The notes: generated by a model from the sequence alone, not told the origin. DNA of 64,000 bases from Rhizobium albus (GCA_030160035.1 BSNO01000004.1:558001-622000), one strand, 5' to 3'. Positions 27,379 through 37,204 are shown, counted from the first letter of the stretch. A program made the numbers and translations.

Positions 27379-28488
27379 ATGTCCGCTCTGCGGATACGTC
27401 CCGCCACCCACGACGACATCGATGCCCTTCTCGCCATCGAGAACGCCGTCTTCACGACCGACAGGATTTCGAGGCGTTCCTTTCGCGCGTTGATCAACCG
27501 GCCGACAGCCGAGACGATCGTGGCGTGCAACGAGGCCGGGCGCATCGTCGGCTACGCGATGCTTTTGTTTCGCAAGGGCACGGGCCTCGCGCGGCTTTAT
27601 TCGATCGCGGTTGCGCCCGATTCAAAGGGGCAGGGTGCCGGCAAGACGCTGCTGGCCAAGGCGGAAGAGGCTGCCAAGCAGCATGACCGCTTCCTCCTGC
27701 GGCTTGAAGTGCGGGAAGACAACATGCCGGCGATCGCGCTCTACAAGCGCTCCGGCTATCGCCGCATCGGCGTCTACGAGGATTATTACGAGGACCACAG
27801 CCGCGCGCTGCGTTTTGAGAAACGCCTGCGCGACGACGAGCATCAGGATTATGTGACGCCGTTCTATGAGCAGACGACGGATTTTACCTGCGGTGCCGCC
27901 TGCCTGAACATGGCGCTCGCGCGCTATGTGTCGCGCGATTATCTGGATCCGGTCTGGGAAATCCGCTTTTGGCGCGAGGCGACGACCGTTTTCATGATGT
28001 CCGGCATGGGCGGCTGCGAACCGTTCGGTCTTGCCGTTACGGCCCATGCCTATGGGCTGGAGCCGGAGATCTACGTCACCGATACCAACGTGCTTTTCCT
28101 CGACACGGTCCGGAACCTGGAGAAGCGCCAGGTCATGGAACTGGCTCAGCGCGATTTTCGTCGCCGGGTGGAAGAAGCGGCCATTCCCGTCCTCAATTTT
28201 GCCGCTTCGCTGCATACGATCCGGGCTGCGATCGAACGGGGCCACTCGGCCATCGTCTTGATCTCCGGCTATTACATGTTCGGCAAGAAGGTGCCGCACT
28301 GGGTGCTCGTGCATGGTGACGATGGTCGGCACCTGATTATCAATGATCCGTGGGTGGAAGAGAAAACGTCCGAAACGGCGTCGGACGCATCCAACCTGCC
28401 GGTTCCCTACGACATATTCGATCGCATCACCCGTTTCGGCCGCTCCAACCTGCGTGCTGCGGTGATTCTGAAAGGCAGACGGTCCTGA
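27379..28488 (+). CDS. Fusion protein: GNAT acetyltransferase plus C39-like cysteine peptidase
   Basis: 369 residues from ATG 27379, with GGAAG upstream. Residues 1-150 are a RimI-like GNAT domain (IRPATHDDIDALLAIENAVF, then the acetyl-CoA loop VAPDSKGQGAGKTLL). Residues about 160-365 are a papain-fold C39-like peptidase domain (DUF3335-like) with Cys171 in TDFTCGAAC, His307 in VPHWVLVHGDD and Asp323 in INDPWV, a complete catalytic triad. There is no signal peptide. The stop overlaps the start of the ATP-grasp gene (TGATG). GNAT/C39 proteins paired with ATP-grasp ligases are predicted to make or trim a peptide-like product; no product is known. Confidence 0.85.
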   Translation: MSALRIRPATHDDIDALLAIENAVFTTDRISRRSFRALINRPTAETIVACNEAGRIVGYAMLLFRKGTGLARLYSIAVAPDSKGQGAGKTLLAKAEEAAKQHDRFLLRLEVREDNMPAIALYKRSGYRRIGVYEDYYEDHSRALRFEKRLRDDEHQDYVTPFYEQTTDFTCGAACLNMALARYVSRDYLDPVWEIRFWREATTVFMMSGMGGCEPFGLAVTAHAYGLEPEIYVTDTNVLFLDTVRNLEKRQVMELAQRDFRRRVEEAAIPVLNFAASLHTIRAAIERGHSAIVLISGYYMFGKKVPHWVLVHGDDGRHLIINDPWVEEKTSETASDASNLPVPYDIFDRITRFGRSNLRAAVILKGRRS

Positions 28489-29942
28489 TGTTCAACTGGG
28501 TGATTCTGTCGTCGCGCATGAACGACATCGATCATGCGGCGACCTCCCACAAAGTGCTTGCGACCCGCGACTACCTCGCGCGCCCGGAACTGTTCCGGGG
28601 CTCCCGTCCGAACATCATCAACCTGGCGCGCTCCTATCGCTACCAGAGCCGTGGCTATTACGCCTCGCTGCTCGCCGGCGCGCGCGGCCAGCGCGTGATT
28701 CCGTCGGTCGAGACGATCATCGACCTGTCGGCGCGCAAGCTCTACGAAAACGCAATCCCCGAACTCGAGGACACGCTGAACAAGGTCTGCGCCAAGGCAG
28801 GCGAGCGGCCAACCCGGCTCAACATCTTTTTCGGCTATACCGCCGACCAGCGCCTGGAACGCTTTGCACGCCTCGTCTTCGATTGGTTTCGCGCGCCCTT
28901 CGTCGAAGTCACCATCAAGGACAATGGCGCTTGGCTCTCGATCCCGAAAGTGGCGCTCGGCTCGGTGACGAAGCTTTCCGACAAGGAGCGCGCCTTCTTC
29001 TTCGAATGCCTCAACCGCTATACGGGTCGGCAATGGCGCGACGCCAAGGCCAAGACACCGGCGAAATACACCTTCGCCACCCTCGTCGACGCCAACGAGG
29101 CATTGCCACCATCGTCCATATCGAGCCTGAAGCACTGGGCGCGGATCGCCGCCCGCATGGGTGTGGAAGTGGAGCCGATCGGCAAGCGCGACCTGTCGCG
29201 GCTTGCCAACTACGATGCGCTCTTCATCCGCGAAACGACGTCGATCTCCAACCACACCTATCGCTTCGCGCGCCGTGCCCAGCAGGAAGGCATGCCGGTG
29301 ATCGACGATCCGGTTTCGATGATCCGCTGCACCAACAAGGTCTATCTCGACGAGCTGATGGCTGGAAACGGCATCCCTGTGCCGAAGACGGTGATGATTG
29401 CCGGCATAGACGACCTGCCGCGCGCCGCCGATCTTCTGGGATTTCCGATGGTGCTGAAGATCCCGGATTCGTCATTTTCGCGCGGCGTCTCCAAGGTGGG
29501 GTCTCTTGAAGAGCTGAAGGCGCTCGCAACGACCTGGCTTGAGGATTCCGACCTGCTGCTGGCGCAGAAATTCATGCCCACGGCCTATGACTGGCGCATC
29601 GGGGTGCTTGGCGGCAAACCGCTGTTCGCGGTGCAGTATCTGATGGCCAAGGAACACTGGCAGATCATCAAGCACGATACCGGCGGCAAGCCGCTCGAAG
29701 GCGGCTTCCGTGGTTTTTCGCTGGCATCCGCGCCACCGCTCGTGCTCGACACGGGCCTGCGTGCTGCGCGCTGCATCGGCGACGGGTTCTATGGCGTCGA
29801 TCTCAAAGAGACCGACGATGGCGTGTTCGTGATCGAGGTCAACGACAATCCGAACCTAGAACATGGTGTCGAGGATTTCGCCGAGAAGGATGAAGTCTGG
29901 ACCAGGCTGACCAACTGGTTCCTCGAACGCCTCGAGGGTTGA
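28488..29942 (+). CDS. ATP-grasp amide ligase with RimK-like N-terminal (RLAN) domain
   Basis: 484 residues from ATG 28488, overlapping the upstream stop. An N-terminal RLAN-type domain (about residues 25-190: LARSYRYQSRGYYASLLAGA, then VIPSVETIIDLSARKLYENA) precedes an ATP-grasp domain (about residues 280-480) with MVLKIPDSSFSRGVSKV as the glycine-rich ATP loop, DWRIGVLGGKPLFAVQY and the metal site VIEVNDNPNLEHG. RimK-like enzymes join amino acids such as Glu to a carboxylate through an acyl phosphate. Substrate and acceptor are unknown. It converges on the ribokinase gene with an 8-base gap. Confidence 0.87.
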   Translation: MFNWVILSSRMNDIDHAATSHKVLATRDYLARPELFRGSRPNIINLARSYRYQSRGYYASLLAGARGQRVIPSVETIIDLSARKLYENAIPELEDTLNKVCAKAGERPTRLNIFFGYTADQRLERFARLVFDWFRAPFVEVTIKDNGAWLSIPKVALGSVTKLSDKERAFFFECLNRYTGRQWRDAKAKTPAKYTFATLVDANEALPPSSISSLKHWARIAARMGVEVEPIGKRDLSRLANYDALFIRETTSISNHTYRFARRAQQEGMPVIDDPVSMIRCTNKVYLDELMAGNGIPVPKTVMIAGIDDLPRAADLLGFPMVLKIPDSSFSRGVSKVGSLEELKALATTWLEDSDLLLAQKFMPTAYDWRIGVLGGKPLFAVQYLMAKEHWQIIKHDTGGKPLEGGFRGFSLASAPPLVLDTGLRAARCIGDGFYGVDLKETDDGVFVIEVNDNPNLEHGVEDFAEKDEVWTRLTNWFLERLEG

Positions 29943-29950
29943 GCGCCCGC

Positions 29951-30865
29951 TTATTGGGTGTCGGCCAGCGCGGCATCGACCTCCACAGCCGTGGGGATCG
30001 AGGGCTGCGCGCCGGGCTTGAGACAGGCGAGGCTGCCGGCAGCGGCCGCGCGCCGGAGCGCCAGCTCGAAATCGAGACCAGCATTGAGCCCGGTTGCGAG
30101 ATAGCCGCAGAACGTGTCGCCCGCGCCGACCGTATCGACCGGCTTGATCGATAGTCCCTGCACGTGATGCATCCGGCCGTCGTGAAAGGCCATTACGCCA
30201 TCGGCGCCGAGCGTCACGATGATCGTCTGGTCTCTGTCCCGGCTCATCGCCTGCATCGCACCCTCGCGCTCTGCCGCAGACTGGTCCTTGATACGGCAGA
30301 GCAACGCGAATTCCGTTTCATTGGCGATGACGATGCTCGCGAGCGGAGCGAGTGTCATCGCATCCTCCGTCAGGGGCGCGACATTGAGGATGCTGCGGAT
30401 GCTCCTGTCGCGCGCCGCGCGCAGCGCCGCTTCGATCGCAGGCGCCGGTATCTCCATCTGCAGAAGCAGCGTATCGTCCTTGCCCATCCGGTCGACGGCC
30501 GCTTTCGCCGCATCCGCACCGACTTCACCATTGGCACCCGCGACGACCACGATGACATTGTCGCCGTCTTCGGCACCGACCAGGATCGAGGCGATGCCGG
30601 TGGCGCCTTCGACGCGAGCCACCTTGTCGAGATCGGCTCCCGCTTCGGCGAGAAGCGCGAGCGCCTCAGCGGCAAAGCCATCCGCTCCAACGGCGCCCAC
30701 CATTGCCACATCGGCACCGGCGCGGCGCGCAGCCAGCGCCTGGTTGGCGCCCTTGCCACCAGCGGCAGTGGCAAACGCAGTACCCGCCAGCGTCTCGCCC
30801 GGTTTCGGCAACCGCGCGACATTGGCGATGAGGTCCATGTTGATGGAGCCGACGACGGTGATCAT
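29951..30865 (-). CDS. rbsK: Ribokinase
   Basis: 304 residues from ATG 30865. PfkB-family motifs: VVGSINMDLIANV, GGKGANQALAARRAGADVAM, NVAPL, ANETEFALL and the catalytic VDTVGAGDTFCGYLATGL (Asp in GAGD). It phosphorylates ribose to ribose 5-phosphate. No ribose transporter is next to it. The upstream extension (MAGACKRG...) is rejected because the PfkB start motif follows ATG 30865 at once. Confidence 0.9.
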   Translation of the reverse strand: MITVVGSINMDLIANVARLPKPGETLAGTAFATAAGGKGANQALAARRAGADVAMVGAVGADGFAAEALALLAEAGADLDKVARVEGATGIASILVGAEDGDNVIVVVAGANGEVGADAAKAAVDRMGKDDTLLLQMEIPAPAIEAALRAARDRSIRSILNVAPLTEDAMTLAPLASIVIANETEFALLCRIKDQSAAEREGAMQAMSRDRDQTIIVTLGADGVMAFHDGRMHHVQGLSIKPVDTVGAGDTFCGYLATGLNAGLDFELALRRAAAAGSLACLKPGAQPSIPTAVEVDAALADTQ

Positions 30866-30934
30866 GCCCTGATTGTCTCCCCGCTTGCATGCGCCGGCCA
30901 CTCTGCCTTTTTCGGCTGAGCCGGCAAGGGGGTG

Positions 30935-32149
30935 TCAGTCTTCTTCCACCACGCGCAGCCGCAATGACCCGGTGCGGCTCTCGACCGCCTGGGTCGGCTC
31001 GGCGGCTGGCTGAGCGGTGTCGGCACCGGGTGCCTCGAGTTCCAGTGCCTCGATCCGGGCTCCCCGCTTGGCGAGCTTGTCGGTCGAAGTGACGATCTGG
31101 TCGATGTCTTTCTGCGTCTGGCCGAAATGGGTCTGCAGGTTCCGCACGCGCTGATCCAGCCGCGTCAGATCCATCATCAGCTTTGCCACTTCGCCTTGGA
31201 TGAGATGCGCCTGTTCGCGCATGCGCTGGTCACGCAGTATCGCCTGCACCACCTGGATCGACAGCATGAGCAGCGAGGGCGAGACGATGACCACGCGGGC
31301 ACGGTGCGCGCGCTGGACGATCTCCTCGAAATTCTCGTGGATTTCGGCGAAGATCGATTCCGACGGCACGAAGAGAAATGCCGTGTCCTGCGTCTCGCCC
31401 TTGATCAGGTATTTTTCCGATATGGCTCGGATATGCACGTCCATGTCGCGGCGAAACTGCTGCGCGGCCGGTTTCGCCGCTTCCGCATTCTCCGCCGCCC
31501 GGATGGCATGCCACGCTTCGAGCGGAAATTTGGCGTCGATCGCGAGCGAGGGCTGCCCGTTCGGCATGTGGATCAGGCAGTCGGGGCGCTGGTTATTCGA
31601 AAGCGTAGCCTGGAAGGTGTAGCTGCCCATCGGCAACGCGTCGGCGATGATCGTTTCCATGCGCGACTGGCCGAACGCCCCGCGCGTCTGCTTGTTGGAC
31701 AAAATCGCCTGCAGCCCGACGACATCCTTGGCGAGCGACTGGATGTTGTTCTGTGCCGTGTCGATGACGGCGAGGCGCTCCTGAAGCTTCGTCAGGTTCT
31801 CGTGTGTCGAACGCGTCTGCTCGGTGAGCGTCGTGCCGAGCCGCTGCGTCATGCCGTCCAGCCGCTGCTGGATCGACTGATTGAGTTCCGCCTGCCGTGC
31901 GCCAAAAAGCTCGGCCATGGTCGCCATGCGGCCCTGCATTTCCGACTGCGCCTTGAGGATTTCGGCAAGCCGCTGCTCGCTCTCCTCCGCCGCTTGCACG
32001 AGCTCGGCACGTTCGGCACGCCGGACGGCGGAGCGCCACATCCACAGGATGGCGAGAACCACCAGCAACGTAGCACCAGCCATGCCGAAGCTGACGGCGG
32101 CATCGCCGAGGGTGAAGAGGGGCTGCGCGAGGAGAGACAAGTCGACCAT
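30935..32149 (-). CDS. rmuC: DNA recombination protein RmuC homologue
   Basis: 404 residues. One N-terminal membrane segment (about residues 15-35), a long charged coiled-coil stretch (about residues 38-130) and the RmuC domain (RGAFGQSRMETIIADALP, LAIDAKFPLEAW, LFVPSESIFAEIHE) follow in order. RmuC proteins limit inversion of short repeats and have a nuclease-like fold. ATG 32149 with AGGAT upstream is chosen over the TTG two codons earlier. It is divergent from def. Confidence 0.92.
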   Translation of the reverse strand: MVDLSLLAQPLFTLGDAAVSFGMAGATLLVVLAILWMWRSAVRRAERAELVQAAEESEQRLAEILKAQSEMQGRMATMAELFGARQAELNQSIQQRLDGMTQRLGTTLTEQTRSTHENLTKLQERLAVIDTAQNNIQSLAKDVVGLQAILSNKQTRGAFGQSRMETIIADALPMGSYTFQATLSNNQRPDCLIHMPNGQPSLAIDAKFPLEAWHAIRAAENAEAAKPAAQQFRRDMDVHIRAISEKYLIKGETQDTAFLFVPSESIFAEIHENFEEIVQRAHRARVVIVSPSLLMLSIQVVQAILRDQRMREQAHLIQGEVAKLMMDLTRLDQRVRNLQTHFGQTQKDIDQIVTSTDKLAKRGARIEALELEAPGADTAQPAAEPTQAVESRTGSLRLRVVEED

Positions 32150-32292
32150 CCCCAAATCCTACACGGATTCCTGCTCCATGCCAGATCAAAACGTGAACAG
32201 GCTTAACGATCTCGCGGTAACCTGCAAAGCCACGAGCCTCGTTGAGCATGCGGAAGATTGACGAGAAAGCCGGCGATGCTTAATTGCCGGGC

Positions 32293-32817
32293 ATGACCAT
32301 CAAGCCACTCGTCCTCCTTCCCGATCCCGTGCTGCGCCAGCACTCCGAGCCACTCGAACGCGTCGATGGCGACGTGCGCCGGCTCGTCGATGACATGCTC
32401 GAGACCATGTATGATGCGCCGGGCATCGGGCTCGCGGCGATCCAGATCGGTGTTCCGCGCCGGCTTCTGGTGATTGATGTCGCGAAGGAAGAAGAGGGCC
32501 GCCAGCCCCAGATATTCATCAATCCGGAGATCTTGGCATCCTCGGACGAACGGTCGGTCTATGAAGAGGGATGCCTCTCCATCCCTGACTATTATGCCGA
32601 AGTCGAACGGCCGGCACGGGTCACCGTGCGCCACCTGGACATCGACGGCAAGAAGCGCACCGTCGAGGCCGATGGCCTTCTCGCCACTTGCCTCCAGCAT
32701 GAACTCGACCATTTGAACGGCGTGCTCTTCATCGACCACATCTCGAAGCTGAAGCGCGATATGGTCGTGCGCAAATTCACCAAGCTCGCCAAGTCGCGGC
32801 CGGCCTCGGCGCTCTGA
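32293..32817 (+). CDS. def: Peptide deformylase
   Basis: 174 residues from ATG 32293; a TTG three codons earlier is less likely. Metal-site motifs: [22 protein letters not shown] (Cys ligand) and QHELDHLNG (HExxH). It removes the N-formyl group from nascent proteins. It is followed by fmt, which makes the formyl-Met-tRNA, and then truA, a classic operon. Confidence 0.97.
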   Translation: MTIKPLVLLPDPVLRQHSEPLERVDGDVRRLVDDMLETMYDAPGIGLAAIQIGVPRRLLVIDVAKEEEGRQPQIFINPEILASSDERSVYEEGCLSIPDYYAEVERPARVTVRHLDIDGKKRTVEADGLLATCLQHELDHLNGVLFIDHISKLKRDMVVRKFTKLAKSRPASAL

Positions 32818-32856
32818 ATTGGCCGGCAGGCGGCTGCGTCTGCGGAAAGAGATCCG

Positions 32857-33792
32857 ATGCCGTTGAAGATCGTCTTCATGGGAACGCCGGAATTTGCGGT
32901 GCCGACGCTTGCCGCCTTGGCGCAGGACGGGCATCAGATCCTCGCCGTCTACACCCAGCCGCCACGGCCCGGTGGCCGTCGAGGCCTGGCTCCCGTCAAG
33001 TCGCCCGTGCACCAGCAGGCCGAACTCCTTGGCTTTGACGTGCGCACGCCGACAAGCCTGAAGAGCGCCGAGGAACAGGCAGCTTTCGCTGCGCTGAAAC
33101 CCGACGTCGCCGTCGTCGTCGCCTATGGCATGCTCTTGCCGCAGCCAATCCTCGATGCGCCCCATCACGGCTGCTTCAATGGCCATGCGTCGCTCTTGCC
33201 GCGCTGGCGCGGCGCGGCGCCCATTCACCGCGCGATCATGGCGGGCGACGCGGAAACTGGCATGATGGTGATGAAGATGGATGCCGGCCTCGACACCGGC
33301 CCCGTTGCGCTCACCGAGCGCGTGACGATCGATCCCGACATGACCACCGGCGAACTTCACGACCGCTTGATGGTGATCGGCGGCAGCCTGATGGCCCGCG
33401 CGATGAAGGCGCTGGAGGCCGGCACGCTGACCCTGACCCAGCAGCCAGAAGAGGGCGCGACCTATGCCCGCAAGATCGACAAGGCCGAAACGCGCATCGA
33501 CTTTTCCAAACCGGCTGCGGAGGTCCACAACCACATACGCGGCCTTTCGCCCTTCCCAGGCGCGTGGTTCGAAGCGGAGTTCGCCGGCAAGCCCGAGCGC
33601 GTGAAGGTGCTGGCATCGCGCCTCGTAGAAGGCAGCGGCGCGCCCGGAACGGTGCTGGATGACGATTTGTCCATTGCCTGCGCGGACGGCGCGGTGCGCC
33701 TCGTGAAGCTGCAGCGTGCCGGCGGCAAGCCGCTGGCGGCGGACGACTTCCAGCGCGGCGGCCGCATCGTGAAGGGCACGGTCCTCTCCTGA
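32857..33792 (+). CDS. fmt: Methionyl-tRNA formyltransferase
   Basis: 311 residues. Formyltransferase motifs: [12 protein letters not shown] at the N terminus, [19 protein letters not shown] (catalytic Asn and His) and GLDTGP (Asp). A C-terminal OB-like tRNA-binding domain follows (about residues 205-311). It formylates initiator Met-tRNA. The stop shares a base with the truA start (TGATG). Confidence 0.97.
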   Translation: MPLKIVFMGTPEFAVPTLAALAQDGHQILAVYTQPPRPGGRRGLAPVKSPVHQQAELLGFDVRTPTSLKSAEEQAAFAALKPDVAVVVAYGMLLPQPILDAPHHGCFNGHASLLPRWRGAAPIHRAIMAGDAETGMMVMKMDAGLDTGPVALTERVTIDPDMTTGELHDRLMVIGGSLMARAMKALEAGTLTLTQQPEEGATYARKIDKAETRIDFSKPAAEVHNHIRGLSPFPGAWFEAEFAGKPERVKVLASRLVEGSGAPGTVLDDDLSIACADGAVRLVKLQRAGGKPLAADDFQRGGRIVKGTVLS

Positions 33793-34535
33793 TGCCGCGC
33801 TACAAGCTGACCATCGAATATGACGGCTCGAGCTTCGTCGGCTGGCAGCGCCAGGACAATGGCCGCTCCGTGCAGGGCGCCATCGAGGCTGCGATCTTCG
33901 GCTTCAGCGGCGAGACGGTGACCGTAAAAGGCGCCGGCCGCACCGATGCGGGCGTCCATGCGCTCGGCCAGGTCGGCCACGTGGACCTGGCGCGCGACTG
34001 GCCGGTCGAGACCGTTCGCAATGCCGTCAACGCGCATCTGATCAAGGCCCGTGATGCCGTCGCGATCCTCGCCGTCGACCTGGTGACCGAAGAGTTCGAT
34101 GCGCGCTTTTCGGCGCTGAAACGGCATTATGTCTACCGCATCGTCAACCGCGCGGCGCCGCTGACCGTACTTCGCGACCGCGCGTGGCGGGTGCCGCGCC
34201 ATCTCGATGCCGACGCCATGCACGAGGCGGCGCAGCGCCTGGTCGGACGCCACGATTTCACGACCTTCCGCTCCGTCCAGTGTCAGGCGAAGAACTCGGT
34301 GCGCACGCTCGACCGGCTGGATGTATCGCGCAGCGGGGAGGTGATCGAGATCCACGCTTCGGCCCAGAGCTTCCTGCACAACCAGATCCGCTCTTTTGCA
34401 GGGTCCCTCAAGCTCGTGGGCGAAGGCCGCTGGAGCGCCGACACCATGACCGCCGCGCTTGAAGCGCGCGATCGCAAGAAATGTGGCCCTGTCGCACCGC
34501 CCGACGGGCTCTATTTCGCAAGCGTCGACTATTGA
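33792..34535 (+). CDS. truA: tRNA pseudouridine(38-40) synthase TruA
   Basis: 247 residues. The catalytic motif [14 protein letters not shown] places the Asp at residue 52. [14 protein letters not shown] begins the protein and [14 protein letters not shown] lies near the C terminus. It modifies uridines 38-40 of the tRNA anticodon arm. The gene is translationally coupled to fmt. Confidence 0.97.
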   Translation: MPRYKLTIEYDGSSFVGWQRQDNGRSVQGAIEAAIFGFSGETVTVKGAGRTDAGVHALGQVGHVDLARDWPVETVRNAVNAHLIKARDAVAILAVDLVTEEFDARFSALKRHYVYRIVNRAAPLTVLRDRAWRVPRHLDADAMHEAAQRLVGRHDFTTFRSVQCQAKNSVRTLDRLDVSRSGEVIEIHASAQSFLHNQIRSFAGSLKLVGEGRWSADTMTAALEARDRKKCGPVAPPDGLYFASVDY

Positions 34536-34615
34536 ACCCATCGCTGCTTTCATTCGAACCGCAGCACCTCTAGAACAGCGGACGGCCCGCTTCTCCAACA
34601 GCTCCGGAACCCTTC

Positions 34616-35608
34616 ATGTCTTCCATCGACGTCCTGTGCATCGGCAATGCCATTGTCGACATCATCGCCCGCTGTGACGATGCGTTCCTCAACGACAATG
34701 CCATCATCAAGGGCGCGATGAACCTGATCGATGCGCAACGCGCCGAGACGCTCTACGACCGGATGGGTCCGGCTGTCGAAGCCTCCGGTGGCTCGGCCGG
34801 CAACACGGCAGCGGGCATCGCAAGCTTCGGCGGCAAGGCCGCTTTCTTCGGCAAGGTCGCCAAGGATCAGCTCGGCGCAATCTACGCGCACGACATCCGC
34901 GCTCAAGGCGTTCATTTCGAAACGGCACCGCTCGCCTCGCCCCCGCCGACGGCGCGCTCCATGATCTTCGTTACGCCCGATGGCGAGCGCTCGATGAACA
35001 CCTATCTCGGCGCCTGCGTCGAACTCGGACCGGACGACGTCGACGAGGCGGTCGTCGCATCCGCCAAGGTCACCTATTTCGAAGGCTATCTCTGGGATCC
35101 GCCCCGCGCCAAGGAAGCGATCCGCGAATGCGCCCGCATCGCTCATGCCAATGGCCGGGAGATGTCGATGACACTTTCCGATCCATTCTGCGTGGATCGC
35201 TACCGGGCCGAGTTCCTCGATCTGATGCGCTCGGGAACGGTCGACATCGTCTTCGCCAATGCCAGCGAGGCGAAATCGCTCTATGATACCGAGAGCCTCG
35301 AAGAGGCGCTGGAACGCATCGCCAAGGATTGCCGCCTCGCGGTCGTCACCATGAGCGAAAAGGGCTCGATCGTCGTCACCGGTGACGAGCGCGTCATCGT
35401 CGAGCCCCTCGCCATCGAGGAACTGGTCGACACGACCGGCGCAGGCGATCTCTACGCCGCCGGCTTTCTTTACGGCTATACCCAGGGCCGCGACCTCGCC
35501 ACCTGCGGCCGACTGGGCTCGCTCGCCGCCGGCCTCGTCATCCAGCAAATCGGCCCCCGCCCCCTGCAGTCGCTCCGCGACGAGGCGAAGGCGCACGGGC
35601 TGGGATGA
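34616..35608 (+). CDS. PfkB-family carbohydrate/nucleoside kinase, adenosine-kinase-like
   Basis: 330 residues. PfkB motifs: an N-terminal CIGNAIVDIIARCDD, GGSAGNTAAGIASFGG, and the catalytic DTTGAGDLYAAGFLYGYTQG near residue 280. The SGGSAGNTAAG type and the length match the alphaproteobacterial adenosine-kinase-like group rather than ribokinase. It would phosphorylate adenosine to AMP, complementing the deaminase at 21408, but fructokinase activity cannot be excluded from sequence. Confidence 0.87.
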   Translation: MSSIDVLCIGNAIVDIIARCDDAFLNDNAIIKGAMNLIDAQRAETLYDRMGPAVEASGGSAGNTAAGIASFGGKAAFFGKVAKDQLGAIYAHDIRAQGVHFETAPLASPPPTARSMIFVTPDGERSMNTYLGACVELGPDDVDEAVVASAKVTYFEGYLWDPPRAKEAIRECARIAHANGREMSMTLSDPFCVDRYRAEFLDLMRSGTVDIVFANASEAKSLYDTESLEEALERIAKDCRLAVVTMSEKGSIVVTGDERVIVEPLAIEELVDTTGAGDLYAAGFLYGYTQGRDLATCGRLGSLAAGLVIQQIGPRPLQSLRDEAKAHGLG

Positions 35609-35621
35609 GGCGTTTGCTGAT

Positions 35622-36254
35622 CTACATGATGTCTTCCGGCTTGCGGCCCGGGCGGGCTCGGTAGGGTTTGAAGGTCCAGCCGTTCTTCAGCGCGCCGCCG
35701 CGCACGATGAAGGCAACGATGACGCCTGAGAGCGTTGCGACGATCACCGGTAGCCCGGCTTCGGCCAGAAACGTGTAAGTCGCGGCTCCTGAGAGAGCGG
35801 CGGTGACGTAGATTTCCGGCCGCATGAGGACGGAGGGCTCACCCGCGAGCATGTCGCGCAGAATCCCGCCGAAGGTGGATGTGAGCACGCCCATCACGAT
35901 CGCGACCGTGACCGACCCGGTCACGGCATAGCCTTTCGCGGCGCCCATAACGCAATAGGCGGAAAGCCCTATCGCATCGAGCCAGAGGAGAAGCTTGTAG
36001 CGCGACTCGAACAGATGCGCGGTGAAGAAGACGGCGACGGCAACGAGCGCGCAGACGAGGATATAGGCGGGATCGGCGACCCAAAGCACCGGCACGTCGA
36101 GGATGAGATCGCGAAGCGTGCCGCCACCGATGCCGGTCACGGCCGCCAGGAAGATGAAGCCGATGATATCGAGCTGCTTGCGCGAGGCGGCAAGCGCGCC
36201 GGTTGCCGCAAAGACCGCGACGCCGGCATAGTCGAGCAGGTCGATAATCGGCAT
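35622..36254 (-). CDS. TRIC-family cation channel (UPF0126)
   Basis: 210 residues with about seven hydrophobic segments and the internal repeat of the family: GIGGGTLRDLILD in the first half and TFGGILRDMLAGE in the second. The repeat is the hallmark of bacterial TRIC proteins, homotrimeric monovalent-cation channels of the inner membrane. It lies between two gene blocks and is preceded on its strand by the grpE terminator. Confidence 0.9.
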   Translation of the reverse strand: MPIIDLLDYAGVAVFAATGALAASRKQLDIIGFIFLAAVTGIGGGTLRDLILDVPVLWVADPAYILVCALVAVAVFFTAHLFESRYKLLLWLDAIGLSAYCVMGAAKGYAVTGSVTVAIVMGVLTSTFGGILRDMLAGEPSVLMRPEIYVTAALSGAATYTFLAEAGLPVIVATLSGVIVAFIVRGGALKNGWTFKPYRARPGRKPEDIM

Positions 36255-36273
36255 TCGAGCGGTCCTGAAAACG

Positions 36274-36303
36274 TGAAAAGGCCGGACTGGCCGGCCTTTT
36301 TAT
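36274..36303 (-). terminator. Intrinsic terminator after grpE
   Basis: AAAAGGCCGG (36276-36285) and CCGGCCTTTT (36291-36300) form a perfect 10-bp stem with a 5-base loop. The stem runs into T-rich sequence on both strands, so it can work both ways. It lies 50 bases after the grpE stop on the minus strand. Confidence 0.8.
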
Positions 36304-36353
36304 GGCCCGGATCCCGGGCGCGTCAATTGTGGGAAAAACGCAGATCTGAGGCT

Positions 36354-37055
36354 TTAAGCGTCCCGCTCGGCTTCGCCGTTTGGTGCGCCTGGTTCCGCAC
36401 CGGCATCCGGCTTCGGTTCCACCGGCTGCTTCGGGCCGCCTTTGGCAACGCCGACCATGGCCGGGCGCAGAACGCGTTCGCCGATCACGTAGCCATCCTG
36501 GACGACCTGCATGACGGTGTTGTTCGGCACGTCCGGGTTCGGGATTTCGAACATCGCCTGGTGGAAATTGGGATCGAAACGCTGGCCTTCCGGCTTCAGC
36601 TTCGCCACGCCGTGGCGTTCCAGCGCCGACAGCATCGCGCGTTCGGTCATCTCGACGCCTTCGACGAGCGCCTTGAAACCGTCATCCCCGGCTTCGCGCG
36701 ATTCCGCCGGGATGGCATCGAGCGCACGGCGCAGATTGTCTGAAACGGCAAGCATGTCGCGCGCGAAATTGGCGATCGAATAGGAACGCGCATCCTTCAC
36801 GTCGCGCTCGGTGCGACGGCGCAGATTGTCCATGTCGGCGGCAAGGCGGAGGTAGCGATCCTTGAGATCGGCATTCTCGGCCTTCAGCCCGTCGACGAGG
36901 ATGGCGATCGCCTCGGAATTGTCCGGCGCGCCATCGTCATGCCCGGCGTGAGGCTCGTCGAACGCGGACTCGGCAGCCTTCACCGCTTCTTCCATGCGCT
37001 CGTTTGCGCTGTCCTGGTGGGTGGTTTCGGTCGTCTTCTTCGTGTCGTCGGTCAT
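36354..37055 (-). CDS. grpE: Nucleotide exchange factor GrpE
   Basis: 233 residues from ATG 37055. An acidic N-terminal region (about residues 1-60) is followed by a long helical part with [20 protein letters not shown] and the C-terminal beta domain ending in [20 protein letters not shown]. It releases ADP from DnaK. An RpoH-like promoter candidate lies upstream. In relatives grpE often sits beside hrcA; here it is about 9 kb away with def-fmt-truA and the GNAT/ATP-grasp pair in between. Confidence 0.95.
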   Translation of the reverse strand: MTDDTKKTTETTHQDSANERMEEAVKAAESAFDEPHAGHDDGAPDNSEAIAILVDGLKAENADLKDRYLRLAADMDNLRRRTERDVKDARSYSIANFARDMLAVSDNLRRALDAIPAESREAGDDGFKALVEGVEMTERAMLSALERHGVAKLKPEGQRFDPNFHQAMFEIPNPDVPNNTVMQVVQDGYVIGERVLRPAMVGVAKGGPKQPVEPKPDAGAEPGAPNGEAERDA

Positions 37056-37159
37056 GACGCTCGTTTCATTCCCTGTCGGCCTGAAGTTGCACCGTTCCGG
37101 CTGCCAACGCGCGATTGCGTGACAAGCGACTTCGGTAACGGCGGCGAATTCTCTTGGGC

Positions 37160-37191
37160 CGCATATCGACTTTCGGGCGCCAAAAATCAAG
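37160..37191 (-). promoter_or_regulatory. Candidate RpoH (sigma-32) promoter of grpE
   Basis: On the minus strand, CTTG (rc of 37188-37191), an 18-base spacer and TCGATATGCG (rc of 37160-37169). This matches the rhizobial RpoH consensus CTTG-N17/18-CYTATNTNNG exactly at -35 and in 8 of 10 positions, counting Y and N, at -10. It lies between mutS and grpE, about 105 bases before the grpE start. Confidence 0.4.
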
Positions 37192-37204
37192 GATGTCGTC
37201 GCCT

